DNA of 64,000 nucleotides from Planctomycetota bacterium (GTDB lineage Bacteria; Planctomycetota; Phycisphaerae; Phycisphaerales; UBA1924), in contig CP053450.1 in NCBI GenBank assembly GCA_013285505.1, positions 3,332,796 through 3,396,795 on the forward strand. Reading direction: 5' to 3'. Shown one piece after another: positions 27,863 through 37,206 of this stretch. Numbering within the stretch: position 1 is the stretch's first letter; each line of letters opens with the position of its first letter. The notes below the pieces were generated by a model, which worked only from the letters and a program-made list of their open reading frames with translations, had not been told where the DNA came from and did not search any database. The position numbers and the translations under genes are program-made.

Positions 27863-29410
27863 CGCGTCTCCCCCGTCGCCGACGTCTCCGCCCGCGCATC
27901 CCCCATCGCCCGAAGCGTCGCCGTCGTGCTGTACCCCTCCACCATCGGCAGCCGCTCAACAGTCCCACCCCGCTCGAGCACAAAGCTCGCCCCCGGGATC
28001 TGCGCCACCTCATACTCATCACCCTTGGCCAGCACGTCCGGCCCGATCCGCTCAATAACCTCCCGCGGCGTCTCCTCTTCAAACACCACCACCGCGTCCA
28101 CCGCCGCCAACCCGCTCAACACCGCCGCCCGCTGCGCAAGCCCGTTCACAGGCCGGTTCGGCCCCTTGAACTCCCGCACCCGCTCGTCCGTGTTCGTCGC
28201 CACGATCAGCACATCGCCCAGCTTCTTCGCCCGGTCCAGCAGCGACACGTGCCCCGCGTGCAGCACGTCAAAGCACCCGTTCGTAAACACGATCCGCTTG
28301 CCCGCGGCCCGCCACGCACGCACCTCGACCAGCAACTGCTCGATCGACCGCAACTTGCCGTGCTCCCCCACCGAGTCCGCGATCACCTGCTGATGCACAC
28401 GCTCGATCGGCACCGCCACCGCCCCAAAGCTCTCTACCGCGATCCCCGCCGCCACGTTCGCAAGCCGCGTCGCGTCCTGCCAGCCCAGACCGTTCGCCCG
28501 GCCCGCCGCCAGCCCCGCCAAAACACATCCCCCGCGCCCGTCACGTCGTACACCTGCCGCACCCGCGTCGGCAGCGTCACACACTCGCCGCTCCGCTCGC
28601 ACCAGCGCCCCGTGCCGGTCCAGCGTCATCACCACCGCGTCGCAGTCCACCGCCTCGCCAAGCGCCGCCGCCAACGCCGCGTTGTGCGCCGTCACACCCG
28701 AAGCCGTTTCGTTGTCTCCATCGTGCGTCCGCAGCCCCGTCGCGTGCTCGGCCTCGGTCCGGTTCGGCGTGATCGCCGTGCACCCCCGATACCGCGCGTA
28801 GTCAGTCAGCTTCGCCGGATCCACAAACACCGGCACCCCCGCCTCCCGCGCCGCCCCGATCACCGCACCGCAAAGCACCGCGCTGCACACGCCCTTCGCG
28901 TAGTCCTCGATGCACAACACATCCGCATCCGCGAGCGCCGCCCGCACCGCCTCCAGCACCCGCCCCGCAGCCGCCTCCCCCAGCGGTTCGCGCGACTCAT
29001 AATCCACCCGGAACATCTTCTGCGGGTGCCGCGACTGCGCCAGCCCGATCATGTTCCGCTTCACCGTCGTCGGCCGCGCCCCGTCGGCGAGCAGCCCGCC
29101 CGCATCCACCGCACCGCCGGCCCCCTTCGACGACGACGCCTCGAGCGCCCGCCCGCAGCGCCCCGCCCGGTTCGTCCTCACCGACCACGCCAAACGCCCG
29201 GACCTCAGCCCCCAGCGCGCCGCCAACCCCAGACACAGGTTCGCAGCCCCCCCCCGTCCGCTCCACCCGCCGCACATGCAACACCGGCACCGGCGCATCA
29301 GCACTCAGCCGCTCGGCATCCCCATACACCAACTCATCCAACATAAAGTCCCCGAGCACGAGTGCCCGGAAGGGCCGCCAACGATCGAGCGTGGTGAGCA
29401 GTGGATCCAT
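27838..29410 (-). CDS. hldE: Bifunctional heptose kinase / adenylyltransferase HldE, about five frameshifts
   Basis: HldE phosphorylates D-glycero-beta-D-manno-heptose-7-phosphate and then adenylylates it, giving ADP-heptose for lipopolysaccharide core. The PfkB kinase half starts at ATG 29410 (LVLGDFMLDELVYGDAERLS) and has TPNRTEAEHATGL and DVTGAGDVF. The nucleotidyltransferase half has FTNGCFDVLHAGHVSLLDRA, with HxGH, and ATNTDERVREFKGPNRPVN. The sequence changes frame about five times: at the C9 run 29247-29255, near 29208, near 29146, near 28600 and near 28515. The second half is clean. Either the consensus is poor here or the gene is decaying. The end is at TAG 27838. Confidence 0.8.
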
Positions 29411-29578
29411 AGCACAAATAGTAGGGTGCATGCGTCCGCAACACCCGTCGCGGCTCGACCCACGACATCCCCTCTCGCGAGGTCATCAGAACAGGCCCCC
29501 ACGCGGGCAAGCCCCGGCGTCCGTCAGCAGAGAAGCACGCAACGGCCGCGTCCCGCCCTCGTCGGATACCATCTCGTC

Positions 29579-31970
29579 ATGCTGGGGACACTCGCCGCGA
29601 TAGTCATAAGCCAGGCGCAGCCATCGCTCGTCACTGAGCTGATCCCGCCCGACCGTGTCCGCCAGTCCGCGGCCGTCGAGCGTCTCGCCCTCGCCGCCAA
29701 CGAGCACGACGACACACTCATCGACCTCTGGCAATCAACGGACCGTTTCGATGTCCAGGCCGGCATCGCAGAAGTGTTCCGCCGCCGCGGCCAATCGGGC
29801 ATCGCGCCGCTCATCGCACTCACCCGCATCAGAATCACCGACCACGACCGTGGCGCACACGAACTCCTGACGCGTGCCCTCGCCGATGCGCATCCGGACT
29901 CAACGGAGGCGTTGATACGCGACATCGAGTCCGAACCGGGCGGTAACGGCTACATTCTCTCAAGACTCCTCCGCCGCACAGACGCAGACCTGCATCCTGT
30001 GTTCACTCGTCTCGCCGAGAGCGAAGCCGCCCACGCCCGATTCACCGCCGCGAGCCAGCTCCTGCCGTGGCTCCCGCTCCCCGAGCGATCGCACGCCGCC
30101 CTGCGACTCGCAAGAGACCCCGACGAGCGCACGCGGCGAGCGGTTCAGCGTTCGGCGTCGGTCCGACGCCGAAAGCTGAACCGACCTCGCCGCGTTCGCA
30201 GCATACCTGGACGGGATCATCGCCCTGCTCGCAGAACGCGAGCCCGGCGACCTGCCCCACATCGCGCTGCACACGCTGATCCAGAGCAACGCGAGCTCGC
30301 CCGCGTTGTTCGACGCCGCACAGTCCATCGCTGCAGACCCACAAACCCCCTCCCAAACCCGCGCCCAGGCGCTGCGTGTCTACCTGAACTGCCACGAGTC
30401 GAAGGCCGCGGGGACGCTCGCAGTCCTCCACTACCTCGATGCAGACCCCCAGGCAACGTGCCACGCCTTGGGCTTTGCCGATCTCGACGCGCTCTCTGAG
30501 GAATCAGTCCGCGCGATCGTCGGAACCCTCGCACGAGCCCAAACCAGCGAGTTCAACACGGCCGCCGAGCTGATCATGCCCGTCCGCCGCCACGCCGATG
30601 CCCCCCACATCGGACGCCGCGCACTGCCCGCGCTGCTCGACGCGCTCCGGGACGGCGACGACGAACTCTCCCGAGCCGCGGCGAGCGTCCTTGGGTCGTT
30701 CGGCGCCGAAGCCGCCGAAGCCGTGCCACTCCTCATTGCCCGCTTGACACGCCACGACGGGTGGCAATCAGACCCGAAGAACCAGGCGTACTGCGCTGCT
30801 CTCGTCGCAATCAATCCGGATCACCCCGACGCACGGCCGGTGCTCACCCATCTGGTCCAACACAGCGGCGACGGGCTCGCCAAGTACGTCTCAGGCAATA
30901 CCCTGCAAGCCCTTGTCAGAGCCAGACCCGAGCTGGACTGGGTGCGCGACCTCGTCGCCGAGGTCTTGGCCAACGCGAGCCACCCCTTGCACGACTTCGC
31001 CATGCGGTTCCCGTCGCCGGAAGTCGCTGACCTCCTCGAACCGAACACCGAACGGCTAATACAGGAACTCGTCACCACGACTGCCCGCGATGCAGCATGG
31101 ACCTTTGCGCTCGGGACCGCGGGCGAGCCGGCAGACCCGAGTGCGCTCACCCAGGAGCGAGACAAGCGCATCACCGCCGCACGAGCGATCCGCGTCATGC
31201 AAGACCCATTGCCGCAGGTCTTCTCCACGTTGATCCTCGCGCTCCAGAGCGACATCCTCGAAGCCCCCGAACCGCCCGCAGACACACCAACCCCCAGCCG
31301 TCAAGCCGCCACCCTGCGAACGACCTGGGAAACCGAGCGAGCGATCTGCACTGAAATCGCTGGCACTCTCGCAAACCACATCGATCAGCACCCCGAGCAC
31401 TTTGCCCTTGTCGTCGAGCAGCTCGACGCACACCCGATCGCGCTCTGCTTCGTCGTGTCGAGCCCGATCTGGGTGACCGGTTCGACGTCACGGCCGTTGG
31501 CATTCCCTGACGACCTCTCGACCGAACACCTCGGCATACTCGCACGCGCCCTCGCCTCCACAGCACCGATCTACATGCCTTACGACCCAAGGCAGGAATG
31601 GGCCATCGACGCACTCGGACGACTGCCGACGAACGTTCCAAAGCGAATCGACACCCTCCTGACGCTGCTCTACCACGGCCGTGGATCGAGTGCACCGCCC
31701 GCCGCGCTCGCCGCCCTCGGACACACCAGACCGATCACCCCCGACCTCCTCGAAATCATCGGCCAACACCTGAACGATCCCCGCCACCGGATGCGGTCGG
31801 CCGCCTGTGTCGCCGCGGGACACGCCGGCCCCAGCGCCGCTCCGCTCATCCCGATGCTCATCGAGATGGGCCAAGCACAGCCGGGCACGGGCAACTCCCT
31901 CGACGCGATTCGCGCGCTGCAACAGATCGCCCCAGATCATCCGGAGATCGAGCACCTCCTGCTACGGTAA
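29579..31970 (+). pseudogene. Exported HEAT-like repeat protein interrupted by a 43-bp palindrome
   Basis: A short hydrophobic leader (MLGTLAAIVISQAQPS) suggests export. The rest, about 780 residues after correction, is a run of alpha-helical pairs such as ALPALLDALRDGDDELSRAA and AAPLIPMLIEMGQAQPGTG, which reads as HEAT/PBS-lyase-like repeats; these usually form protein-binding solenoids. The frame is continuous from 29579 to 30140. A near-perfect palindrome then occupies 30141-30183, and the frame resumes one base out. Removing exactly those 43 bases joins DERTRR to DLAAFAAYLDGII in frame. As written, the product would end after about 190 correct residues plus a missense tail. It stands alone between divergent hldE and the convergent esterase gene. 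Confidence 0.7.
30141..30183. repeat. 43-bp palindrome inside the HEAT-like gene
   Basis: Arms of 21 bases (CGGTTCAGCGTTCGGCGTCGG and its near-complement) flank one central T, with one mismatch. It is foreign to the coding frame. I see no other copy in the window. Confidence 0.9.
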
Positions 31971-32006
31971 ACGGAACGAACGTGGTGTTCGAGAATCACG
32001 ACCCGC

Positions 32007-33044
32007 CTAACACCCGCTCGCCCACGCGTTCAGGAACGCCAGCACGTCCTGCGTGTTGACGGTGCCGTCGCGGTTGAAATCAGCCGCGGCCTCTCCCGCG
32101 GCCCACGCGTTGAGGAAGGCCAGGACGTCCTGCGTGTTGGTCATGTCGTCGCCGTTGAAGTCGCCGGGGCAGGGCTTTGGGTGGCTCAGCAGCCAGTCGA
32201 TCACCAGCGGCGCGAACTGCCCGGACAGGTTGGGCGTGTGGCTGCCGCCGACGATGGTCCACAGCTCCGCCGACCCGCCCGGCGCGCAGTCCTGCGGGTA
32301 GGTCGTCACCAGCGTCTCATCGCCGGAGATGTTGCTCACCAGGTTCAGCGGCGGCGACGAATCGTCGGGGATCACCGCGCAGCCGTTGAGCGACGCCCAC
32401 ATCTCCGTCGTCTCGATCGCGCCGGGGTACTGGTTCCCGTTGATGCTGCCGCCGTTGTAGCGGATGGTAGAGTCGTTGGTGCCGTGGATCTGCAGCACAT
32501 GGACGGAGCTGTCGGGGTCGCAGTCGTCAGGGTCGTTATGCGTCGCGCCGGCGAGGCTGGCGATCGAGGCGATGACATCGGAGTGGTCGCACGCCATGCG
32601 ATGGGCCATGAAGCCGCCGTTGGAGTGGCCGATCAGACACACCAGCCGCGGGTCCACATTGCACGTGGCCGCGACCGCGTCGATCAGGTCCAGCAGATAG
32701 CCCGAGTCGTCAACACCCGAGTTGAAGAAGTTGCAGCACGCATCCGTCGCGTTCCAGAAGCGGTTGCCGAAGTTGTCGATCGTGCCGTCCGGAATCGCGA
32801 GCATGAAGCCGAACTCTTCCTGCTGGGCCCGGAACCGGAAGTAGGACTCCTGAATCGGCCCCGAGGCCGAGTAGCCGTGCAGCATGACAATCAGCGGCAT
32901 CGGCGTGTCGTCGTCGTAGGTCGAGGGCAGATAGACGGGCACATCGCCCCGCCCGACATCGACGTACCTTGTGGACTGCGCGCTCGCCGCGACGGCGAGG
33001 GCGGCGATGAGGGCGAGGGGAACGAATCCGATGGTTCGGGGCAT
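32007..33044 (-). CDS. Secreted PHB-depolymerase-like esterase with C-terminal dockerin-like module
   Basis: The product has 345 residues. After a signal peptide (MPRTIGFVPLALIAALAVAA) comes an alpha/beta hydrolase of the LpqC/polyhydroxybutyrate-depolymerase type: PLIVMLHGYSASG, nucleophile elbow CLIGHSNGGFMAHR, acid in QIHGTNDSTI and histidine in VGGSHTPNLS. Two calcium-loop repeats follow, PGDFNGDDMTNTQDVLAFLN and AADFNRDGTVNTQDVLAFLN, ending in ASGC. This Cys-terminated dockerin-like tail also ends the products at 35996 and 37207 and may attach the enzymes to the cell surface. ATG 33044 is chosen because the signal peptide begins there; the open frame runs further upstream through the next gene. 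The natural substrate is not known. Confidence 0.85.
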   Translation of the reverse strand: MPRTIGFVPLALIAALAVAASAQSTRYVDVGRGDVPVYLPSTYDDDTPMPLIVMLHGYSASGPIQESYFRFRAQQEEFGFMLAIPDGTIDNFGNRFWNATDACCNFFNSGVDDSGYLLDLIDAVAATCNVDPRLVCLIGHSNGGFMAHRMACDHSDVIASIASLAGATHNDPDDCDPDSSVHVLQIHGTNDSTIRYNGGSINGNQYPGAIETTEMWASLNGCAVIPDDSSPPLNLVSNISGDETLVTTYPQDCAPGGSAELWTIVGGSHTPNLSGQFAPLVIDWLLSHPKPCPGDFNGDDMTNTQDVLAFLNAWAAGEAAADFNRDGTVNTQDVLAFLNAWASGC

Positions 33045-33169
33045 GGCTGGTCCTTGGGGGTGAGTGGCCCGGTGGGGTCGGGGGCCTTGCGAGCCTAGCC
33101 GATGTCGCCCGCTGGTCCAAACTCCCAGAGCCGGTAACCCGTGATTGTGCTGCGTCGGAGGGGTGTTGG

Positions 33170-33998
33170 TCATTCGTGGTCGGGTTTGGCGTTGTCGGCG
33201 CCTTCGGGCATGCGGACGAAGAGGGCCATGTCGCCGTGGGAGCGGAAGCCGATGCGCGAGTAGACGGGGGGCGCCCATGGCGGAGGCCTGGAGGAGGCCG
33301 GTGTTGTAGCCCTCGGTCCATGCGGTGCGGAGCGGCTCGGCGGTGAGGTGGGCGGCGAGGCCCTTGCCGCGGTGGTCGGGTTTGGTCGCGACGCCGTAGA
33401 TGCCGGCGAGGCCGTCGTGGAGGTAGAGCATGGAGGTGGCGACGAGTTCGCCCTCGTGCTCGACGGCGAAGTGGCGGGCGACGCCGGGCTTGCAGGTCTC
33501 GCTGGCGCGCTTGATGCCGAAGAGGCTTCCGAGCTCGAGGGGCAGGCCGTAGCCGGTAGAGACCGCTTCGGACCACGCGGCGTCCTCGGCGAGCGGGATC
33601 TCGCGGTAGGTGTGGCCGGAGGGCAGGTCGGTCGGCTTGAGTGTGTCGGGGGTCACCGACATCAGCGGCATGGCCTCGGCGAAGGTAAAGCCCGAGGCCT
33701 CGACGGCGCTGGTCTGCGCCGGCTGGTCGTCGTTCATGAGGACGACGGCGGAGGGGAACTCGAGGTCGACGAGAGGCTGGAGCGTCCGGGTGACCTCGTC
33801 GGCGCTGGCGTCGCGGCTGATGAACGCGGCGTTGCCGAGCGGGTGGGGCGAGTTGGTGATGTAGCGCATGCAGGTGGGCGTGAGGAGCGAGCCGGGCGGG
33901 CAGAAGAAGCCGCGGAAGAGGTGGTCGATGTGGGCGCGGATCGCGTCGGCGGCCGAGTCTGCGAGTTGGTCGAGTGTCGGTCGGTTGATGGTGGTCAT
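33170..33998 (-). CDS. GNAT family N-acetyltransferase, frameshifted at a G6 run
   Basis: GNAT enzymes move an acetyl group from acetyl-CoA to an amine. The 275-residue corrected product has an N-terminal half of its own (DHLFRGFFCPPGSLLTPTCM) and a C-terminal GNAT fold: GELVATSMLYLHDGLAGIYG and the acetyl-CoA loop ATKPDHRGKGLAAHLTAEPL. One base too many in the G6 run 33266-33271 shifts the end. Removing it gives GAPVYSRIGFRSHGDMALFV, a normal GNAT ending, and a stop at 33170. Without the correction the frame runs on into the esterase gene. It starts at ATG 33998, 17 bases after the DUF1080 gene. Confidence 0.82.
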
Positions 33999-34014
33999 GG
34001 CGGTTCCGGTTTGG

Positions 34015-34677
34015 TTAGTTGCCGTCGGGGAGGTTCATGACCTCGATCTTGCGGATGGTGACGCGGCTCTTCGGGTCGTGCTGCTGAAAGGCGAAGTGGC
34101 CGGGGCCGAACTGCTTGTCGAAGTCCATGTACTCGTAGAGTTCGTTGCCGTCCACGGTGACCTTGATGCGGGTCATTTCGCGGCCGCGCCAGATGTCGTC
34201 GCGGACCTCGATCTCGTAGATGAACCAGGCGTCGGGCTCGACGAGCTGCTGGTAGACGTGGCACATGCCGTAGAGCGAGCCGGTGCGGATGGGGTCGGAG
34301 TGGGTGGAGTCCACCTGGGCCTCGTAGCCGTCGAGGAAGCCGGGGTTGGGTGTGGTGCGGAAGTAGAGGCCGGAGTTGCCGCCGTCGTTGATCTTCATCT
34401 CGACGCGGTAGCGGAAGTTCTTGTAGGGGCCCGAGGTCGAGACGAGCATGGAGGGCTGGCCCGAGCCCTCGATCGCGCCGTTGACGACTTCCCACTTGGT
34501 GTCGGGGGAGCCGACGGCCTTCCAGCCGTCGAGCGAGCGGCCGTCGAAGAGGGACTCCCACTGTTGGGTGTGGGCGGGCTGGTGTTCGGGCTGGTTGGGT
34601 CGCTGGGCGGAGGCGACGAGGACTGTGCCGAGCAATGCGAGGGCGAGCGAGAGGAGGGTGACGGCTTTGGTGCGCAT
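34015..34677 (-). CDS. Secreted DUF1080 (3-keto-disaccharide hydrolase-like) protein
   Basis: The product has 220 residues. A signal peptide (VTLLSLALALLGTVLVASAQ) precedes a laminin-G/concanavalin-like fold with the DUF1080 landmarks: WESLFDGRSLDGWKAVG, WEVVNGAIEGSG, NFRYRVEMKINDGGNSGLYF and the terminal HFAFQQHDPKSRVTIRKIEV. Family members are abundant in planctomycetes, and some are annotated as 3-keto-disaccharide hydrolases. The frame is intact. It shares strand and close spacing with the GNAT gene, so the two may be co-transcribed. Confidence 0.9.
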   Translation of the reverse strand: MRTKAVTLLSLALALLGTVLVASAQRPNQPEHQPAHTQQWESLFDGRSLDGWKAVGSPDTKWEVVNGAIEGSGQPSMLVSTSGPYKNFRYRVEMKINDGGNSGLYFRTTPNPGFLDGYEAQVDSTHSDPIRTGSLYGMCHVYQQLVEPDAWFIYEIEVRDDIWRGREMTRIKVTVDGNELYEYMDFDKQFGPGHFAFQQHDPKSRVTIRKIEVMNLPDGN

Positions 34678-35231
34678 GGGGGAGTCTCGTGGTTGGGGAG
34701 GGCGGGGGTCGGCGGGGTTGCCGGCGCGGTGGGCAGCATAGCGGGAGATGCGGTGGGTGCGGTGGTTGGCGGGGTGGGGACTGCGCGAGCGAGGGGGCTC
34801 CTCGCTGGCGCTTCGGGCTCTGTTTTGGGGAGGGGGCTCCTCGCTGGCGCTTCGGGCTCTGTTTTGGGGAGTTTGAGGAGGGTGTTGGCGGCTTTGCGGG
34901 CGGGCTCGGGGTTTTTGTCGGTGGTGCGTTGGGCGATGTCGGTGAGGGTGAGTGCGGCGTCGGGTGCTGCGGCCCGGGCGATGGCGGCGGCGCGGCGGGT
35001 GGAGATGCGTTCGGTGCGTTCGAGGAGGGCGAGGAAGTCGGGGGACTCGAGGGTGTCGAGGAGTTGGGGGAGGGTGAGGTTGTGCCGGGCTGCGAGGCCT
35101 TCGAGGGGGAGGGCGGCGGTGAGGTAATCGGTGAGGAGCGGGGTGAGGTCGGGGTGCGGGTTGGCGGGCTGGGAAGCCTGCCCCTCTGTCGGCGTGGTTG
35201 CGATGAGGTGGGTGATGCGGTTGGTGTGCAT
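34395..35231 (-). CDS. Hypothetical protein, 3' end doubtful
   Basis: A good ribosome site (GGAGGGACC) precedes ATG 35231. The first 140 residues look like a real, mostly helical protein: LTPLLTDYLTAALPLEGLAA, HNLTLPQLLDTLESPDFLAL, then RISTRRAAAIARAAAPDA. The LAARHNLTLPQLLDTL stretch could be a helix-turn-helix. A 39-bp exact tandem duplication follows and encodes LPKTEPEAPARSP twice. After that the frame is Pro-, Ala- and Thr-rich, and it overlaps the first 283 bases of the DUF1080 gene in another frame, which is implausible. The true end is probably near 34,700 after an unseen indel. I do not recognise the family. Confidence 0.4.
   Translation of the reverse strand: MHTNRITHLIATTPTEGQASQPANPHPDLTPLLTDYLTAALPLEGLAARHNLTLPQLLDTLESPDFLALLERTERISTRRAAAIARAAAPDAALTLTDIAQRTTDKNPEPARKAANTLLKLPKTEPEAPARSPLPKTEPEAPARSPLARAVPTPPTTAPTASPAMLPTAPATPPTPALPNHETPPCAPKPSPSSRSPSHCSAQSSSPPPSDPTSPNTSPPTPNSGSPSSTAARSTAGRPSAPPTPSGKSSTARSRARASPPCSSRPRAPTRTSATASR
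34792..34869. repeat. Exact 39-bp tandem duplication
   Basis: Two identical 39-base copies (34792-34830 and 34831-34869) contain GGCTCCTCGCTGGCGCTTCG followed by GGCTC. The length is a multiple of three, so it stays in frame in the overlapping hypothetical gene. I know the core CTCGCTGGCGCTTCGGGCT as a frequent planctomycete genome repeat. Confidence 0.9.
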
Positions 35232-35303
35232 GGTGTTGGTCCCTCCGGCCACATCATCGCGTGGGGGAGGTCCGGATGGAAGGGGATCGGGGGGGAGGTG
35301 CAT

Positions 35304-35342
35304 GAAGTTACGCGCAGGGGTGGTAGATCGGGGGGAGATTTT
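35304..35342. repeat. Repeat D, copy 1
   Basis: GAAGTTACGCGCAGGGGTGG continues into TAGATCGGGGGGAGATTTT. A close copy lies at 39392-39434. Each copy sits just upstream of hairpin repeats and just upstream of the start of a - strand gene. Confidence 0.75.
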
Positions 35343-35350
35343 GGGTTGGG

Positions 35351-35828
35351 CACCAAGATCGCAGAGCCGATCTTGGTGGCACGGGGAGGGGGTGCGGGGA
35401 GTTGTGGAGGTCGCGGGGAGCACGGGTGGACGAGCCACCCGTGGCACAGGGGGAGGGTCGGAGAGCACGGGTGCAGAGCCACCCGTGGCACAAGGGGGTG
35501 TGGGGGTCGCGGGGAGCACGGGTGGGCGAGCCACCCGTGGCACGGGGAGGGTCCGGAGCACGGGTGCAGAGCCACCCGTGGCACAGGGGGTGTGGGGGTC
35601 GCGGGGAGCACGGGTGGGCGAGCCACCCGTGGCACGGGGAGGGGTCCGGAGCACGGGTGCAGAGCCACCCGTGGCACAGGGGGGTGTGGAGGTGCGGAGA
35701 GCACGGGTGGGCGAGCCACCCGTGGCACGGGGGAGGGGTCCGGAGCACGGGTGCAGAGCCACCCGTGGCACAGGGGGGTGTGGAGGTGCGGAGAGCACGG
35801 GTGGGCGAGCCACCCGTGGCACGGGGGG
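35351..35828. repeat. Hairpin repeat array 1 (C-A-B-A-B-A-B-A-B-A)
   Basis: Hairpin C (CACCAAGATCG-N6-CGATCTTGGTG, 35351-35378) is followed by a spacer GTTGTGGAGGTCGCGGGGAG. Nine hairpins then alternate: type A (CACGGGTGG-NCGAG-CCACCCGTG, first at 35421-35443, last at 35796-35818) and type B (CACGGGTG-CAGAGC-CACCCGTG, first at 35466-35487). The A+B period is about 95-100 bases. Each hairpin is followed by GCAC and preceded by GGAG or AGAG. The array fills most of the 760-base gap between the genes starting at 35231 and 35996. Confidence 0.9.
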
Positions 35829-35964
35829 TGGCGGGGTTTTGAGGCTGCGGAATCGAATGGCCTTTGTGGAGTCTCGGGCCCGAGATAGGATTGTGGTAGC
35901 GCACCGCGTGCTCCCTGTTCAGGGAACGCTCGCCAGGGGGGCGGCATCGAACCCCTACTCGGCG

Positions 35965-35980
35965 CGTCTCGCGAGAGACG
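35965..35980 (+). promoter_or_regulatory. Palindrome in the leader of the 35996 gene
   Basis: CGTCTC-GCGA-GAGACG is a perfect 6-bp hairpin ending 15 bases before the start codon, just upstream of GGGAG. It could shape translation or be an operator. The rest of 35829-35964 holds nothing I can name. Confidence 0.3.
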
Positions 35981-35995
35981 TGCGGGAGAGCACAG

Positions 35996-36760
35996 ATGAA
36001 GATGTCGAGTGTGGTGATGGCTGCGATGGCAGTCGGCGCGACCGTCGCGGCCGCGGGCCCGACGTGGACGCCGGACAACAGTGTCTTTGGCAACAGCAAC
36101 ATAATCGCCGCCGCGTATGACGGGTTTGTCTACGACCAGAAGGATGCGTTCTTCAACGCGTTCGGCGACTACACGCGGACGGCCAACGTTGGCGGCGGCT
36201 CGTCTGCGCAGTCGCTGCGCTGGAGCCCGGACGCGGCGGAGAGCGACTTTGCCGTCAGCGTCAACGGGAACGGTGTTGGCTACGAGTACTACCACGGGAG
36301 GACGTACCTCAACTTTGTGGCCGTGGAGGGCGGCGAGTACGAGGTCAACCTGTCGTTCGATTGGCAGGGGTCGGGGCAGGACAGTGTCGTGGTGCACTTC
36401 CGTTGGTTCGACGGCGATTCCAGGCAGAGCGAGACTGTCCGCCGTGAGGTGCCCTCGGGCCGGGCGTCACTGACCTATACCGGCACGCTCGTGGCGGGCC
36501 ACCACTACGAGTTTTACTACTACGCGGAGGTCGCCGGCTCCGGCGGCCTGAGCGGCAGCGGCACGGGTAGCGGCGATATCACGCTGCACGCCCCGTGCTT
36601 GGCCGATCTCAACGGCGATGGCGTCGTGAACACGCAGGACTTTCTCACGTTTCTCAACGCGTGGGCTTCGGGCAACCTGGTGGCCGATTGGGACAGGAAC
36701 GGGACGATCAACACGCTGGATTTCCTCGCGTACCTCAACGAGTGGGCGGCGGGGTGCTGA
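35996..36760 (+). CDS. Secreted protein with Cys-terminated dockerin-like module
   Basis: The product has 254 residues. A signal peptide (MKMSSVVMAAMAVGATVAAA) is followed by a beta-rich domain of about 170 residues with many aromatic residues (YLNFVAVEGGEYEVNLSFDW), likely a jelly-roll or carbohydrate-binding-like fold that I cannot name. A Gly/Ser linker (GLSGSGTGSGDI) leads to two dockerin-like loops, ADLNGDGVVNTQDFLTFLNA and ADWDRNGTINTLDFLAYLNE, and the terminal GC. The ribosome site GGGAGAG stands before ATG 35996. It is probably surface-attached like its relatives at 32007 and 37207. Confidence 0.82.
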   Translation: MKMSSVVMAAMAVGATVAAAGPTWTPDNSVFGNSNIIAAAYDGFVYDQKDAFFNAFGDYTRTANVGGGSSAQSLRWSPDAAESDFAVSVNGNGVGYEYYHGRTYLNFVAVEGGEYEVNLSFDWQGSGQDSVVVHFRWFDGDSRQSETVRREVPSGRASLTYTGTLVAGHHYEFYYYAEVAGSGGLSGSGTGSGDITLHAPCLADLNGDGVVNTQDFLTFLNAWASGNLVADWDRNGTINTLDFLAYLNEWAAGC

Positions 36761-36897
36761 GGGGCCGAGCTGGGCGGAGAGGGCGCGGACTGGAGCGAGT
36801 GCGGGCACTGCTGGGCCGCGGAGGGAGTGAAGGGGACGGGAGAGAGTGGTGCGTTGAGTCGTGGCAGCCGAACGGTGACCTGGGTCACGGGGCGGGG

Positions 36898-37184
36898 CAC
36901 CAAGATCGCAGAGCCGATCTTGGTGGCACGGGGAGGGGCACGGGGAGTTGTGGAGGTCACGGGGAGCACGGGTGGACGAGCCACCCGTGGCACAGGGGAG
37001 GGTCGGGGAGCACGGGTGCAGAGCCACCCGTGGCACAGGGGAGGGTCGGGGAGCACGGGTGGCTCTGCACCCGTGGCACAAGGTGAGGGTCGGGGGGCAC
37101 GGGTGCAAAGCCACCCGTGGCACAGGGGGGGGTACCGGAGGTCACGGAGAGCACGGGTGGGCGAGCCACCCGTGGCACGGGGAT
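36898..37184. repeat. Hairpin repeat array 2 (C-A-B-B'-B-A)
   Basis: Hairpin C lies at 36898-36925, identical to that of array 1. Hairpins of type A, B, an inverted-loop B (GGGTGGCTCTGCACCC), B and A follow, the last at 37152-37174. The preceding 36800-36897 resembles the bases before array 4 (GGGCCGCGGAGGGAG and neighbours). No gene is visible in 36761-37206. Confidence 0.9.
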
Positions 37185-37206
37185 TCTGGGCGGGGCAGCG
37201 AGTGCG

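Noticed and set aside
30137..30188. Translational bypassing (T4 gene 60 or mitochondrial byp type) over the 43-bp palindrome
   Set aside because: The obvious matched take-off and landing codon pair, CGA at 30137 and 30182, would resume in the wrong frame. Simple insertion is more likely.
32007..33998. A fused acetyltransferase-esterase protein of 663 residues
   Set aside because: The join is due to one extra G at 33266-33271. With it removed the GNAT protein ends normally at 33170, and the esterase has its own start and signal peptide.
35881..35995. tRNA or tmRNA on the - strand, suggested by GGGGTTCGATGCC
   Set aside because: No acceptor stem, anticodon arm or D arm can be formed around it.
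35351..37184. CRISPR array
   Set aside because: The repeats are palindromic with variable tails, the spacers are themselves repeated rather than unique, and no cas gene is present.
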